Origin: Branchipolynoe longqiensis
Lineage: Eukaryota > Annelida > Polychaeta > Phyllodocida > Polynoidae
Assembly: GCA_030323885.1 (NCBI GenBank)
Contig: CM059203.1
Coordinates: 992,001-1,056,000 of the forward strand
Direction of reading: 5' to 3'
DNA: 64,000 nt
Made by a program: the position numbers and the translations under genes. Below the pieces are notes generated by a model. It did no database searches. It saw nothing but the letters and a program-made list of their open reading frames with translations, and was not told the DNA's origin. This document shows positions 11,115 through 22,189 of this stretch, piece after piece; the stretch's first letter is position 1, and each line of letters begins with the position of its first letter.

Positions 11115-12245
11115 TATGACGTCACACCCGTGCAGGACCCACCGACAGCGGCCGGAGGTGAACTAACGCACATTCACCACCCTCTATCCCCCCCCCCCCC
11201 CCACACCCGCACACACCCCACACACTACTGAAAGGTTCATATCTGAAAAAACTAATTGCCGGGAATGACTCCTATCCAGAGACTCGAGATGAGCATCCCA
11301 CTCTGGGGATAACTGACACAGACCACGTGTTCACCCCATGTGACCAGGCATCTGGCACTAGGCAGACTATTCAAAAACTTGCACATATTTCACACGTGCT
11401 AAAAAAAACACTACCAAACTCACCGCTCCCTGCCCACGCAAACATTTGAAAGCTAAATTATAATTGACTCCTGCACTTAATATACTTCACGTTATGGGAG
11501 TATAAAGTGAGTTTTGGGGTACATATCCAACGTGGCATCAAATCTGATGTCGGGGGTTACTCTCTCGGTCTGAAGCTGCATTGACTGTCAGTTATGCGAC
11601 CTGGGCCGCGTTCAGGGTCCGTCTCCAAGACGTCTTTGCAATGCTTTTTGGCATATTTCCGTTCAGGGTACGTCTCCAAGGTGTCTCTGAGACGTCTCCC
11701 TTTTCAGCTAGGAGACAAAAAGCGCCTCGAAAATGGCCGCTGTATTCAGTGGTTTCAGCCAATCACAGCACAGCTTTTCTATTGCAAATGGCCGCCGCCT
11801 ATGGGGGCAGCCATTTTCGAGGTGACAAACTGTTTTTGCCATTCAGACTAGCATGACGTCAGGGATTTACCCGAGACGTCTCGGAGGCGCACCCTGAACG
11901 CGGCCCAGGTTTCAGTCAAGCTGTCTGATGTCACACCCGTGTAGGAGACACCAACAGTGCCTGTAGCTGAACTAACTTAATACGCGTTCGCCACCTGCCC
12001 CACCCTGCTGAAACTTGAAAGGTTCACATCTGAAAAATGAATTGCCGGGAATAACTTCTATCCAGAGACTACAGATGAGCAGCCCGCTCTGGGGATAACT
12101 GACACAGACCACGTGTTCACCCCACGTAACCAGGCATTTGCTGCTAGGCGGAGTATTCAACAGCTTGCACATATTTCAAACTTGCTAAAACCACTTTTAA
12201 AAACCCACCAAACTCACTCCTCGACCACGCACAGAATCATTTCTG
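11115..12245. repeat. Duplicated ~340-bp block flanking a MITE
   Basis: The block at about 11115-11470 recurs at about 11925-12245 in the same orientation, with perhaps 15% divergence. Shared stretches include GGGGATAACTGACACAGACC with ACGTGTTCACCCCA after it, and TATCCAGAGACT. The MITE at 11601-11908 lies between the two. No reading frame is conserved between the copies. Confidence 0.7.
11601..11908. repeat. MITE-5, foldback with GGGCCGCGTTCAGGGT ends
   Basis: Left end CCTGGGCCGCGTTCAGGGT, right end ACCCTGAACGCGGCCCAGG: perfect inverted termini. Inside, GAGACGTCTC palindromes and a CAGCCAATCACAGCACAGC block occur. A second copy lies at 63381-63675 in opposite orientation. Confidence 0.8.
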
Positions 12246-12271
12246 ACCAAAATTATAATTTAATCTGATGC

Positions 12272-12631
12272 TTAAAGTTGCATAGTCCGATGAAATATCA
12301 AATTGTCAAAATCAAACTAATTATCTAGATTTGATTTACGTATCTAACTTAGATACTGATGCACTTATTAAGCATTTATTTCTGCGTAGAAGGCAATACT
12401 GAGTCAATTTAACAGAACCTGTTAGGCCTACTGCAGAAGTCTATGGTGTCAGAGTTTTGGCATGCTTGCCAAAACTAATTTTCCATGTTTGCACTCAAAA
12501 TATCTAAAAAGTTTACCATTTAAAATAAAAGTAACTTTGAACTAATGAAAAGTAGATACTCGTGATCGATCTAATATATTTATCTCAGAAAAAATACAGA
12601 AATTCAAAACCATCGGACTATGCAACTTTAA
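12272..12631 (+). repeat. MITE-1, complete copy
   Basis: TTAA at 12272-12275 and 12628-12631. Ends AGTTGCATAGTCCGATG and CATCGGACTATGCAACTT. It closely matches the copies at 50325-50658 and 61080-61434, which with it look like a young subfamily compared with 4790-5151. Confidence 0.85.
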
Positions 12632-12654
12632 TGCATTTAGATTTGTCGCAGTTT

Positions 12655-13143
12655 TAGTTTGCCACAGTGAGACATATGTGTCCGACGGTTTTGAATTACT
12701 GTCATTTTGTGAGATACGTATATCAGGTTGATTGCCATAATCTACCTTACGTTAGTTTGAAGTAACTTGTATTTTAAATTGCTAACTTTTGAGATATTTG
12801 AAGTGCAAACATGCACCATTAATTTTGGTAAGCATGCCATAAGCTTCTACAGTAACATGTTCTATTAAATTGATTCAGTATTCTCTTCTATGTTGCAGCA
12901 AAGATCTAATAAGTGTATCAGTATTTAAGTTAGATATATAGAATCAAATACGTGGCGCGATTAATATTAATTTTCTTTTGTGTGATGAATTTATTTACAC
13001 TGCTCATAACGGATAAGTGTGTTAACACTTGTCTTCACCGTTGGGCAGCACTAATCCAATTTGATTCAAATCTTTTGAATTTAGTTTTAGTAATAATTTA
13101 GGTTTTCTTGAAGTTGATGTCTTCATCGGACTATGCAGCTTTA
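12655..13143 (-). repeat. MITE-1, inverted and decayed copy
   Basis: Inverted MITE-1 sequence runs from about 12685 to 12950 (TGAAGTAACTTGTATTTTAA, TTTTGGTAAGCATGCC). It is broken by about 160 bp of unrelated sequence and ends with CATCGGACTATGCAGCTTTA at 13124-13143. It shares its terminal TTAA with the next copy. Confidence 0.55.
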
Positions 13144-13960
13144 AAGCTGCATAGTCCGATGAAAGCATAACATTTTCGAAAGTAAACCACTTATAGTTAC
13201 ACTTATAGAGATTTGATTCCGCATATCCAACTATAGCCGTGTTTACACTGGCGAGTTAAGTCGCTTCATCTGTTAATCGCCTTGCCTAGTTCGCCTCACA
13301 TTCGCCGTGTAAATGCGCCACTGAAGCGGATTAGGGCTGATTCGCTTCATATGATTCACTTTATATAAACCACCTTGCGAGGTAGTTTATATGAATCGAT
13401 TCAGCTGGTTCCCGGGTGGCGACAGTGTAAAATAGCGGTGCTCGCCGGCTACAGGCTCAGCTGTAACTAATCGCTGGTGCCCGGCAGTGTTAGGGACCGA
13501 TTAGGCCAAAATCTATTAAATGCGATCATATTTAACAGAATTACATACTCAAATAATGAAATTTAATTAAATTAACCTTAAATTCCAAGCGATATTAACA
13601 TAGCAGGTACATCAGCGTCGAATCGACGAGTGTAAACTAAACAAATAGCAGTGCTCGCCGGCTACAGGCGCACCACTAAGGCTGCTGGTTCCCGGTCGCC
13701 GACACACTTTCAAACTCGCTCGTGTAAACCCACCACTACTTCGCTTCATATAAATCGATTTGCCTAATTCACTTCACAATTGCCCGTGTAAACACGGCTT
13801 ATGATATGTGTGCAATTACTAAGTATATGTCGCTATATTGAATATATGTTATTTAATAGAGCATGCTATTGTTGAAAGCGATGGAGTTACAGTTTTGATA
13901 AGCATGTCAGCATTAATGTGACATATTTACACTTAAAATATGCAAGAGGTTAGTCATGGG
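13141..13960 (+). repeat. MITE-1 copy split by another MITE
   Basis: The copy begins at the TTAA of 13141 with AGCTGCATAGTCCGATG, reaches 'gcatatccaactata' near 13234, and resumes after 13800 with 'atgatatgtgtgcaattact'. The remaining sequence (GTTTTGATAAGCATGTCAGC) is recognisable to about 13950. The gap is filled by the element at 13235-13800. Confidence 0.65.
13235..13800. repeat. MITE-4, foldback with AGCCGTGTTTACAC ends
   Basis: The left end AGCCGTGTTTACACTGGCGA faces the right end TTGCCCGTGTAAACACGGCT. The interior is rich in 'tcgcttcat' and 'cgcc' motifs. A block at 13515-13590 (GCGATCATATTTAACAGAAT) is shared with the unrelated-looking MITE-6 at 26252-26974. TA-rich flanks (CTATA / TTATG) suggest a TA target, not certain. 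Confidence 0.75.
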
Positions 13961-15004
13961 TCACTCTCCTGAAAACTGGCCAGAAGTGTCAGACGGAGAG
14001 TTAAAATCTAATATTTGAATTTTTAATATTTTTTGGTTGCAAATGCAAGCTGGAAATCTCCCATTTACATCTATGTAAAATATAAATTGATGAGATAACA
14101 AATAAAGATGTAGTCCATGATTTAAGCTATGTCTGTATAACATGTGTTGCTCAGATGTGTAACACATGTTTAAGACACCACGCAGTCTGCTTAATAACAA
14201 TCTGAGGAGAATTAAATAATTTCATACTTAGAAGCATATTAATCATGGCATAATATACAGAAATATGTAGTGCTTATATTGATACAAAAAAGTTATTCTC
14301 AGCCATGCTTTATTCACTGAATAATTAGTGTACAATATTTGTGTGCCATCCATACACCACTGGTTACATGTGTGACAAAATTAATAATGTTATTTCTGAA
14401 GACATCAAATACATTTTTTTTTAAATTTAAGCATGCATACATGTTAATAAATACTTCCGTTTTGATTTGGGAACTGTTTTGTTTGATATATCAATCCAAT
14501 ACAAGATGTGAAAATTTATCAGAAACTCAACACCATCTGACTACGCAACTTTAATTTGGTGTTCAGTGAAGAATGGTCGATATAGTGGGTTTCATTGCGC
14601 ACTGAAGACTCACGTAAATCACAGCGAATCGTCAATACTGCATTACTTTCCTGCCAGGTGGAGGCACATGTTCGCTGCCTTCCATTGGAATGTTGGAAAT
14701 TCACTCAGAGATGCGCCATGTTTGTTTGAACTCTGACCCTTCGTCGATGCCCATGTGCCAGGATCTAAGTGGATAGGTCATCGGGTTCACGAGATCTCGC
14801 CTGGCTGGGGCGGCCAGATGAGAGACAGGCAGCCACCTGGTGGGAGTGAGCCACACCACAGTCAATACCCACACTGGTCCCTGGGTCGGCTGCAGTAGAC
14901 TAGGCATGGGGAATTAGCAGAGTAAGGAGGGTGGGGACCAGGTCTGAATCAGTCGATGCCGGTGAAATGGGTTAAAGTACGGATGGGAGGCCGGGAGAGC
15001 TGAC
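13960..15004. other. No gene recognised
   Basis: AT-rich sequence to about 14510, then a MITE-1 end fragment (CATCTGACTACGCAACTTTA, near 14530-14552), then moderately GC-rich sequence to 15004. The short minus-strand frames at 14519-14907 resemble nothing I know. If the TMEM26-like gene extends leftward, this lies in or beyond its intron. Confidence 0.5.
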
Positions 15005-15645
15005 ATGTTGGATATGTACGATAAACCCCAATATTGTACGTCATGCACCACTCACTGTCAGCTGTGATCTTGGATATGTATGATAAACCTCAATATCGTG
15101 AGTCATGCACCACTCACTGTCAGCTGTGATGTTGGATATGTATGATAAACCCCAATATCGTGAGTCATGCACCACTCACTGTCAGCTGTGATGTTGGTTA
15201 TGTATGACAAACCCCAATATTGTGAGTCATGCACCACTCACTATCAGCTGTCATACTGGTTATATGTGACAAACCCCTATAGTGTGAGTCATGTATCACT
15301 CACTGTCAGCTGTCATGTTGGTTATTTACGACAAACCCCACTGTCAGCTGTCATGCTGGTTATGTACAACAAACCCCAATATTGTGAGTCATGCACCACT
15401 CACTGTCAGCTGTCATACTGGTTATGTACGACAAACCCCACTGTCAGCTGTCATGCTGGTTATATACGACAAACCCCAATATTGTATGTCATACACTACT
15501 CGCTGTCAGCTGCCATGCTGGGTATGTATGACAAACCCCAATAGTGTGAGTCATGCACCACTCACTGTCAGCTGTCATACTGGTTATGTACGACAAACCC
15601 CACTGTCAGCTGTCATGCTGGTTATGTAGGGCATATGACAAACCA
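15005..15645 (+). repeat. ~59-bp minisatellite with 36-bp short units
   Basis: Units read roughly 'tggttatgtacgacaaacc', 'ccaatattgtgagtcatgc', 'accactcactgtcagctgt'. From about 15340 some units lack the middle third, giving short units with 'accccactgtcagctgtca'. Two frames stay open for over 100 codons, which is expected for a stop-free unit and is not evidence of a gene. Confidence 0.9.
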
Positions 15646-15725
15646 CAATATTGTAAGTCACCCGCTGCAGACACTACTCACACCGCACAAAGCCCACCAC
15701 CTAAACACCACCATCAACATTTGTC

Positions 15726-16068
15726 ACACATGATTTGCCACCTGCTATTTGCCACCCAACAATTTCTCGGTTGGGACTTTTGCCTCCCGCCACTTTTGCC
15801 ACCCGCCACTTTTGCCACCCGGCACTTTTGCCACCCGGCACTTTTGCCAGCAAAGACTTATGTGCCAGTAGATTAAAATCATTGTGTGCCAGCATATGTG
15901 CATGTGTGCATGTACGTGTGTGTGTTAGTGTGCATATGTTAGTGTGTATAGTCTTGATCATTTTGCGGGAATCAATTCAACTATCAAAAGTCGCGGCTGG
16001 CAAAGGTCCCGGCCAGGAAAGTGTTGGGTGGAAATTAGCGGCTGGCAAATAGCGGCTGACAAATGTCA
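15726..16068. repeat. MITE-7, foldback with TTTGCCACC ends
   Basis: The left arm (CACATGATTTGCCACCTGCT, ATTTGCCACCCAACAATTTC) faces the right arm (AGTGTTGGGTGGAAATTAGC, GGCAAATAGCGGCTGACAAA). The left arm also carries three tandem 'ccacttttgccacccg' units. Non-coding. Confidence 0.7.
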
Positions 16069-16159
16069 TAGAATCGTCAGCACCCCTCTTCTCCCCCCCC
16101 CCCCCCCCCCCCACATACACACCACACAAATCACCCCCCCCCCCCTTCCCTGAATAAAG

Positions 16160-16484
16160 CATTCACCCTGTACTCGCAGTACACGCGTGAATGCCATCCC
16201 TATATAAAAGCTGTCGAAAAGGTGGGGAAATGAAATGAGAGCCTAAATCCACAATCTAAAAAGCAATATTTATTCTTTATATATATCTTAATATTTTCCC
16301 GCTACCTTTGAGTTGAAAAATATAATAAAATATATAGTTTAATCGAATTTAAAGGTGACATCGACGGCATTCTATGGCCGCTATCTTGTCTTTTTGCATT
16401 CTCTCCCATTTCACCAACAGAAATTCGCCAGTATTTAGACTATGTTGTCGTTCACCCGTGTACTGCGAGTACAGGGTGAATCTG
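16160..16484. repeat. MITE-8, ends ATTCACCCTGTACTCGCAGT
   Basis: Inverted termini of about 30 bp: 'attcaccctgtactcgcagt' then 'acacgcgtgaa' on the left, and 'ttcacccgtgtactgcgagt' then 'acagggtgaat' on the right. Both sides are bordered by long C runs (16096-16112, 16134-16146, 16492-16508). The interior is AT-rich. It lies within 45 bp of the splice donor of the TMEM26-like exon. Confidence 0.75.
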
Positions 16485-16525
16485 TTATCTACCCCCCCCC
16501 CCCCCCCCACGCCCCACCTGCTCAC

Positions 16526-16755
16526 CACTTGTACTCCTGGCCTTTACGCACGCACAGCGTGACGATCGTCTCGAGCAGCAGGCCCAGCAGCCCGGTGAGC
16601 AGCAGCCAGTAGAAGTGAGACCACTCTGTGGTGGCCGTGATGCGCCAGAACGCCACCAGGCTGTGCATGCAGAAGACGACGCGCGTCGTGAGGGCCGACA
16701 GCACGGCGCCCACTGCGCACGCGCCACACACGTCGGCCGGGCAGCACGCCGCCAT
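16526..16755 (-). CDS. TMEM26: TMEM26-like protein, first coding exon
   Basis: This exon encodes the N-terminal 76 residues and two bases of codon 77 of a multi-pass membrane protein. It starts with ATG at 16755 and ends in a canonical donor (AAGTG|GTGAGC), phase 2. The peptide contains LTTRVVFCMHSLVAFWRIT, then a hydrophobic FYWLLLTGLLGLLLETIVTL, then VRKGQEYKW. From recall, vertebrate TMEM26 has the same order near its N-terminus: a short hydrophobic start, an HSLV..WR motif, a second membrane segment with a LLFLETxxTL-like core, and a basic GxxYKW motif. The function of TMEM26 is poorly known; it is an integral membrane protein. Codon GC is much higher than in the AT-rich flanks. Later exons should lie at lower coordinates, but I recognise none in 1-16500. 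A minisatellite abuts the start codon. Confidence 0.8.
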
Positions 16756-16764
16756 GACACCCTC

Positions 16765-17715
16765 CTGCTGGTGGTGGGTGCTGTCACTTCCTGTTCCTGT
16801 CGGTTATGTGACAGCTGTGATGGGTAGTGTCACTTCCTGTCGGTTATAGTGACAGCTATGATGGGTAGTGTTTATTGCTGTCGGTTATGTGACAGCTGTG
16901 ATGGGTAGTGTCACTTCCTGTCGGTTATAGTGACAGCTATGATGGGTAGTGTTTATTGCTGTCAGTTATGTGACGGCTGTGATGGGTAGTGCCACTTCCT
17001 ATCGGTTATAGTGACAGCTATGATGGGTAGTGTTTATTGCTGTCAGTTATGTGACGGCTGTGATGGGTAGTGCCACTTCCTATCGGTTATAGTGACAGCT
17101 ATGATGGGTAGTGTTTATTGCTGTCGGTTATGTGACGGCTGTGATGGGTAGTGCCACTTCCTGTCGAATATGTAACAGTTATGTAGGGTAATGTCACGTC
17201 CTATCGGTTTTGGTGACAGCTGTGTTGGAGACTGTCACTTCCTGTCGATTATGGTGACAGCTGTGTTGGATACTGACAGCTATGTTGGATAGTGTCACTT
17301 CCGGTCGGTTATGGTGACAGCGGTGTTGAATATTGTATATTCCTGTTGGTTTATGTGACAGTTACGTTGGATAATATCACTACCTGTCGGTTATAGTGAC
17401 AACTGTGTTGGGTACTATCACTACCTGTCAGTTCTGTGACAGCTGTGATGGGTAGTGTCTATTCCTGTCGGTATGGTGACAGCTGTGTTGGGTAGTGTCA
17501 CTTCCTGTCGGTATGGTGACAGCTGTGTTGGGTACTGTCACTACCTGTCAGTTATGTGACAGATGTGATGGGTAGTGTCTATTCCTGTTGGTATGGTGAC
17601 AGCTGTTTGGTAGTGTCACTTCCTGTCGGTATGGTGACAGCTGTGATGGGTACAGTCACTTCCTGTCGGTATGGTGACAGCTGTGATGGGTACTGTCACT
17701 TCCTGTTGTGTATGG
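16765..17715. repeat. Minisatellite upstream of the TMEM26-like ATG
   Basis: Variable units of about 33-40 bp built from 'gtcacttcctgtcggttat', 'ggtgacagctgtgatgggt' and 'agtg'. The first unit begins roughly 10-20 bp upstream of the ATG at 16755. Higher-order units of about 80 bp are visible near 16850-17150. No open frame of interest. Confidence 0.9.
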
Positions 17716-17899
17716 TTGATTGATTGGTGGTTTCTTTACACCGTGTCGGCAGCATAGGCCCTATTCACGGTGAGAATTGTTTGTTTTTTATTCAACCATC
17801 GGCTTTACATATAATGTAAAAGCATACAATCAATTATGTGTGAATAGACACTTATGAATTTTTAAAAGCTCACAATCATATAATTTGTGGTCGGTGTAG

Positions 17900-18690
17900 G
17901 CTATATTGGGGAGCATAACCACCTGTCAGTTATGTGACAGCGGTGATGGGTAGTGGGTAGTGTCACTACCTGTTGGTTATGGTGACAGCTGTGTTGGGTA
18001 GTGTGTATTCCTGATGGTTATGGTGACAGCTGTGTTGGATCTGTGACAGTTATGTTGGGTAGTTTGTATTCCTGTTGGATCTGTGACAGTTATGTTGGGT
18101 AGTGTGTATTCCTGTTGGTTCTGTGACAGTTATGCTGGGTAGTGTGTATTCCTGTTGGTTCTGTGACAGTTATGTTGGGTAGTGTGTATTCCTGTTGGTT
18201 CTGTGACAGTTATGTTGGGTAGTATGTATTCCTGTTGGTTCTGTGACAGTTATGTTGGGTAGTGTGTATTCCTGTTGGTTCTGTGACAGTTATGCTGGGT
18301 AGTGTGTATTCCTGTTGGTTCTGTGACAGTTATGTTGGGTAGTGTGTATTCCTGTTGGTTATGGTGTCTTGGATAATGTGTATTCCTGTTTGTTGTGTGT
18401 TTGTAGTGGTTCTTGGCTGGTTACTGTCACAGTTCTGCTGGATACTGTCTCTGGCTGTTACTGTGAGAACTATATTGGGTAGTGGTTCTTTGGCTGGTTA
18501 CTGCCACAGTTCTGCTGGATACTGTCTCTGGCTGGTTACTGTGAGAACTATGTTGGGTAGTGGTTCTTTGGCTGGTTACTGTCACAGTTCTGCTGGATAC
18601 TGTCTCTGGCTGGTTACTGTGAGAACTATGTTGGGTAGTGGTTCTTTGGCTGGTTACTGTCACACTTCTGTTGGATACTGTCTCTGGCTG
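17900..18690. repeat. Minisatellite, continued, with two unit types
   Basis: After about 185 bp of unique AT-rich sequence the array resumes. From 18040 to 18360 the unit is about 40 bp (GTGTGTATTCCTGTTGGTTC, TGTGACAGTTATGTTGGGTA). From about 18410 to 18690 it changes to a ~78-bp unit with 'gttctttggctggttactgt' and 'tctgctggatactgtctctg'. The open frames here are repeat-derived. Confidence 0.88.
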
Positions 18691-19699
18691 GTTACTGTGG
18701 CTGTATCATCTATATGATCCTTTTAAGCTTGATTAATTCCTGTATCCTATGCAGTTTAACTAAGCTTTGCTGTAATTTTCCTCAGCACCCTATATATATA
18801 TATACGCAATGTAACTATTCCCACATTAAATGCTATTATGCCAAAGCAACCAAGCTTCAATAAGATTCAGTCGCTTCTACGTGGCAGGGTTTGTCACTCT
18901 TCACCTGAGCTCTTCACTTAGATATGGCGGTGTTGTAACCGAGTGATCCACAGCTACATCTCCAAGGCAAGTAGAATGACAGCAATACTTATGCTATAGT
19001 TCAGTCCATAACTGGTCATGTGACCAGATATGACTTTGTTAAGCTGCCTTTGGACAGTCCCGGTCGCATCACTTATCCGCTTCCTGATTGGCTTAAACTG
19101 AACACCCTAGCAGAGCTCCTAGCGGACAACTTGGGTACTACCCGTGGATCACGTGACACAGCACCATTATGTGCCAAGCTTGACCAGCTGTGTCCGTGAC
19201 TGGCCGACTTCTGTGACGACCCCGCCACCTAGCGGCCCAAGACTGCAACCGGATAGGAAGAAAAGAAACTCCATTAACATGCGAAGGGCTAGTGTAGCTT
19301 AGTCAGTTAAAGGGACCCGGTATAGGCCTCTGAGATTGGAACTGTACTCAAAGAAATGCTCTCCAAGCACACCTTTAGAGTTTGTGTAAGAGAATATGTG
19401 AGCGGAGAGTACCGAGGTATGCGTCCATGACACATCACAACAGATCAAGTGGCTTTCAACCATTCATATAACACAACGTGGCTCTAAAGACAAATGATTC
19501 AAACAAATTTACCAGATATCGGTCAGTAAGCCTACACGTAGCTGCATTGACATTTGTATGGCTAAAACGTAAGGGTGGCCAAATGCCGTAGAATGTTTGA
19601 TTTAAGTTAAGAACACGTATTGAACGTCAGTGCGCTGGGTGCGACTCCTGTTTGTGAGTCTGAAACAAATAATGAGAAGCTTTTATAATGCATTTCCCA
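18691..19699. other. No gene recognised
   Basis: About 1 kb of apparently single-copy sequence between two arrays. It contains a short TA microsatellite near 18792 and no reading frame that I recognise. It lies upstream of the TMEM26-like exon. Confidence 0.5.
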
Positions 19700-20575
19700 C
19701 GAGGGGAAGGAATTCTGGTGGATAGAAGGTGGGACAGGCGGACATGTGGCCAGACGTGGCATGATGGTGAAGGGGACAGGAGCCTATAGGGGGAAGGAGA
19801 TTAGAAGGGGGCAGGATGATAGAAGGGGGGGGGAGGGAGGAGGCGAGAGGTGGGAGCAAGGGACCAGAAGGGGGGGGGGTGCTACTAGAATTTAGGCGGG
19901 GGCGGGGTAGGAACGGATAAACGGGGGAGGGGGGGGAGGGACAGAAAACTAGACAGGGGTGAGGGAAGGAGGTGAGCAGGGGAGGACAGGGGGCAAGACA
20001 AGGGAGGGCAGGAGGTTAGACAGGGAAGACAGGAGGTCAACATGGAGAGGACAGGAGGTTAGACAGGGGGAGGGCAGGAGGCTGGACAGGGGGGACAGGA
20101 GGCTAGGCAGGGGGAGGGCAGGAGGCTAGGCAGGGGGAGGACAGTAGACTAGACAGGGGCAGGGCAGGAGGCTATGCAGGGGGAGAGCAGGCTAGACAGG
20201 GGGAGGGCAGGAGGCTAGACAGGGGAGAGCAGGCTAGACGGGGGGGGGGAGGAGGCTAGATAGGAGGAGAGCAGGAGGCTGGACAGGGGTGAGAGGAGGC
20301 TAGAGACAGGGGAGGGCAGGAGGCTAGACAGGGGGAGAGCAGGCTAGACAGGGGGAGGGCAGGAGGCTAGGCAGGGCGGAGAGGAGGCTAGACAGGGGGA
20401 ACACAGGAGGCTGGACAGGGGGGAGAGGAGGCTAAACAGGGGGAGGGCAGGAGGCTAGACACGGGGAGAGCAGGCTAGACAGGGGGAGGGCAGGCTAGAC
20501 AGGGGGAGGGCAGGAGGCTAGGCAGGGGGGAGGACAGTAGACTAGAGAGGGGCAGGGCAGGAGGCGAGATGGAGG
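19700..20575 (+). repeat. G-rich purine minisatellite
   Basis: Strongly strand-asymmetric, almost pyrimidine-free in stretches. From about 19970 the unit is about 27 bp: 'aggaggctagacagggggag' plus 'ggc'. Runs of four to nine G occur every 10-30 bases. The left part (19796-19960) is a less regular GGGGAGG run. Confidence 0.92.
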
Positions 20576-20577
20576 AT

Positions 20578-20718
20578 AGGATATCGGGTCCTAACGCTGG
20601 CGGCCTTTTCTCCCAGTGGGGCAGTGCTATAAAGCTACCATGAGTGCACACTGTCACAATTCGGTACCCATCCTGATATGACCTTAGATGTTGCTAGGAC
20701 GTAAAACAGGAACAAACA
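20578..20718 (+). repeat. SINE-A fragment
   Basis: Body and tail: 'gcagtgctataaagctacca', 'ggtacccatcctgatatgac', 'gatgttgctaggacgtaaaa'. It directly abuts the purine array. 20720-21150 shows no gene. Confidence 0.65.
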
Positions 20719-21149
20719 AACAAATGGGCTTCTCACTTAGATTATAGATAGCACGGTCAGCTGTTGTAAGGCTGGAAAAGAATTAAAGTACCTCACACCA
20801 CATATCACGTGACTATACCGATACACCACCTTCATAAATAGGAGAATACATATTTAAGCCTTTGTTAGTAAATTAGTGATAACATTGTTCAGCCGCAGAT
20901 TCAAGTTCATTGCTACACATAACAAAACTGAACAGAACACCTGCACCACACGTGGTGGGGCCTTGATGGTGGAGTCTCCGACTTGGCCTGAGCATACAGG
21001 TCAAACACTGAAATCAAATCTAATCTAACTTCAAATGACTAGATACATAGGGAAAAGTAATGATATGTATTGCAATAAATAGTGCAGTAGTCCACACTGA
21101 CCTCTCATTCAAGGAGCTACATGGACAGGCGTGATTGCATCAGGGAGTC

Positions 21150-21225
21150 TAGATGGCATAATGGTTAGGACGTTATAGCCCCGGAATGGCAAGAGGTGTG
21201 GGTTCGAAACCTGCTTTAGGTACAA
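21150..21225 (+). repeat. tRNA-like sequence
   Basis: 'gatggcataatggttaggac' resembles a D-arm/A box and 'gtgggttcgaaacctgc' can form a T-arm. GTCTAGA and TTTAGGT can pair as an acceptor stem using several wobbles. The anticodon arm is poor. More likely a SINE head than a functional tRNA gene. Confidence 0.4.
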
Positions 21226-21257
21226 TGTTTCCTATTTGTATAAGCACCATGACGATA

Positions 21258-21543
21258 GTGTATATGAGTCAGGATCACGAAAAGAGGCCAATTGGGGGAA
21301 GTTGTCGGCATTGATCATTGGATGTCGGCGTCGATCTTCAAAATTATAGTTTAGCATTGACAGAGGTTTTGCAAAGTCCTTAAATTTATCCTGAATGTAA
21401 AGTTAGAGAAAATACAACAACCTTATTTGTTTCTAGGATAATTTAATATAAAACAAAGAAATGCACAACACTTTAAGAATTGCGACGCCGACATCTTAAA
21501 TAAACCACCAATTGGCCCATTTTCGTGAAGCTGACTCATATGC
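21258..21543. repeat. MITE-9, ends ATGAGTCA
   Basis: 'atgagtcaggatcacgaaaa' plus 'gaggccaattgg' on the left faces 'ccaattggcccattttcgtg' plus 'aagctgactcat' on the right. A second inner pair is 'gatgtcggcgtcgat' and 'gcgacgccgacatc'. Non-coding, about 286 bp. Confidence 0.75.
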
Positions 21544-21850
21544 TTTGAAATGATTAAATATTATTTTATTTGAATCTTTGTCACATTGTTTAAGAAAAAA
21601 AAGATATACACATGCACTGGTCCGATGGTTTTGAGTTTGTTGTCAGGATGCCATGACCAAGATCCTGTACAAGCTATGCACTGTATGGTTGTTGAACCTA
21701 CCCTGTGTATGTATGCGTTAGCGCATTGCCTGTATGTAATTGTAAGCATTAAAAGACATACAATTCCAGGGGGACGAGTGTAGTAGTTTGCACTGACCTC
21801 TCAGGCAAGTAACCACATAAACAGGTAGGCATATATAAGTTGTATATGTT

Positions 21851-22187
21851 TGTTGTTGTTTGTTTGTTGTTTTACATCCTAGCAACATCTAAGGTCATAT
21901 CAGGATGGGTACCGACTTGTAACAGTACGCACTCATGACAATTTGATAGTGCTGCCCCACTGGGAAATCAGGCCGCCGGCACCATGACCCAATATCCCAC
22001 TCAGTCACATTATCCTGACACCAAGCTAACCAGACCTTGCCCTTTCCTAATAATGCCGAGCACCAGGCTAGGAAGCGACAAGTATCAATTTTTAAGTCAT
22101 TGGTTTGACTCGTCCGGGAATCGAAATCGCAAACTCGCGATCTTCCGCACGTGAGGCCTGTGACCGATTCAGCCACCGCACCCGGAT
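21851..22187 (-). repeat. SINE-A, near full length
   Basis: Runs from TTTTACATCCTAGCAACATC to a tRNA-like head ending CCACCGCACCCGG. On the minus strand the head gives an A-box-like GCGGTGGCTGAATCGG and a T-arm-like segment. Confidence 0.75.
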
Positions 22188-22189
22188 AG

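Noticed and set aside
15167..15876. Overlapping plus-strand open frames of 107-125 codons in the minisatellite
   Set aside because: The repeat unit lacks stops in two frames, both peptides are simple repeats, and unit-length changes shift the frame. No start context or splice sites support a gene.
16485..16787. Alternative Arg/Ser-rich minus-strand frame over the TMEM26-like exon
   Set aside because: Low-complexity shadow of a GC-rich exon. Only the frame from 16755 gives membrane segments and TMEM26 motifs and ends at a good donor.
21150..21225. Functional tRNA gene on the plus strand
   Set aside because: The acceptor stem relies on several wobble pairs and no convincing anticodon arm is present.
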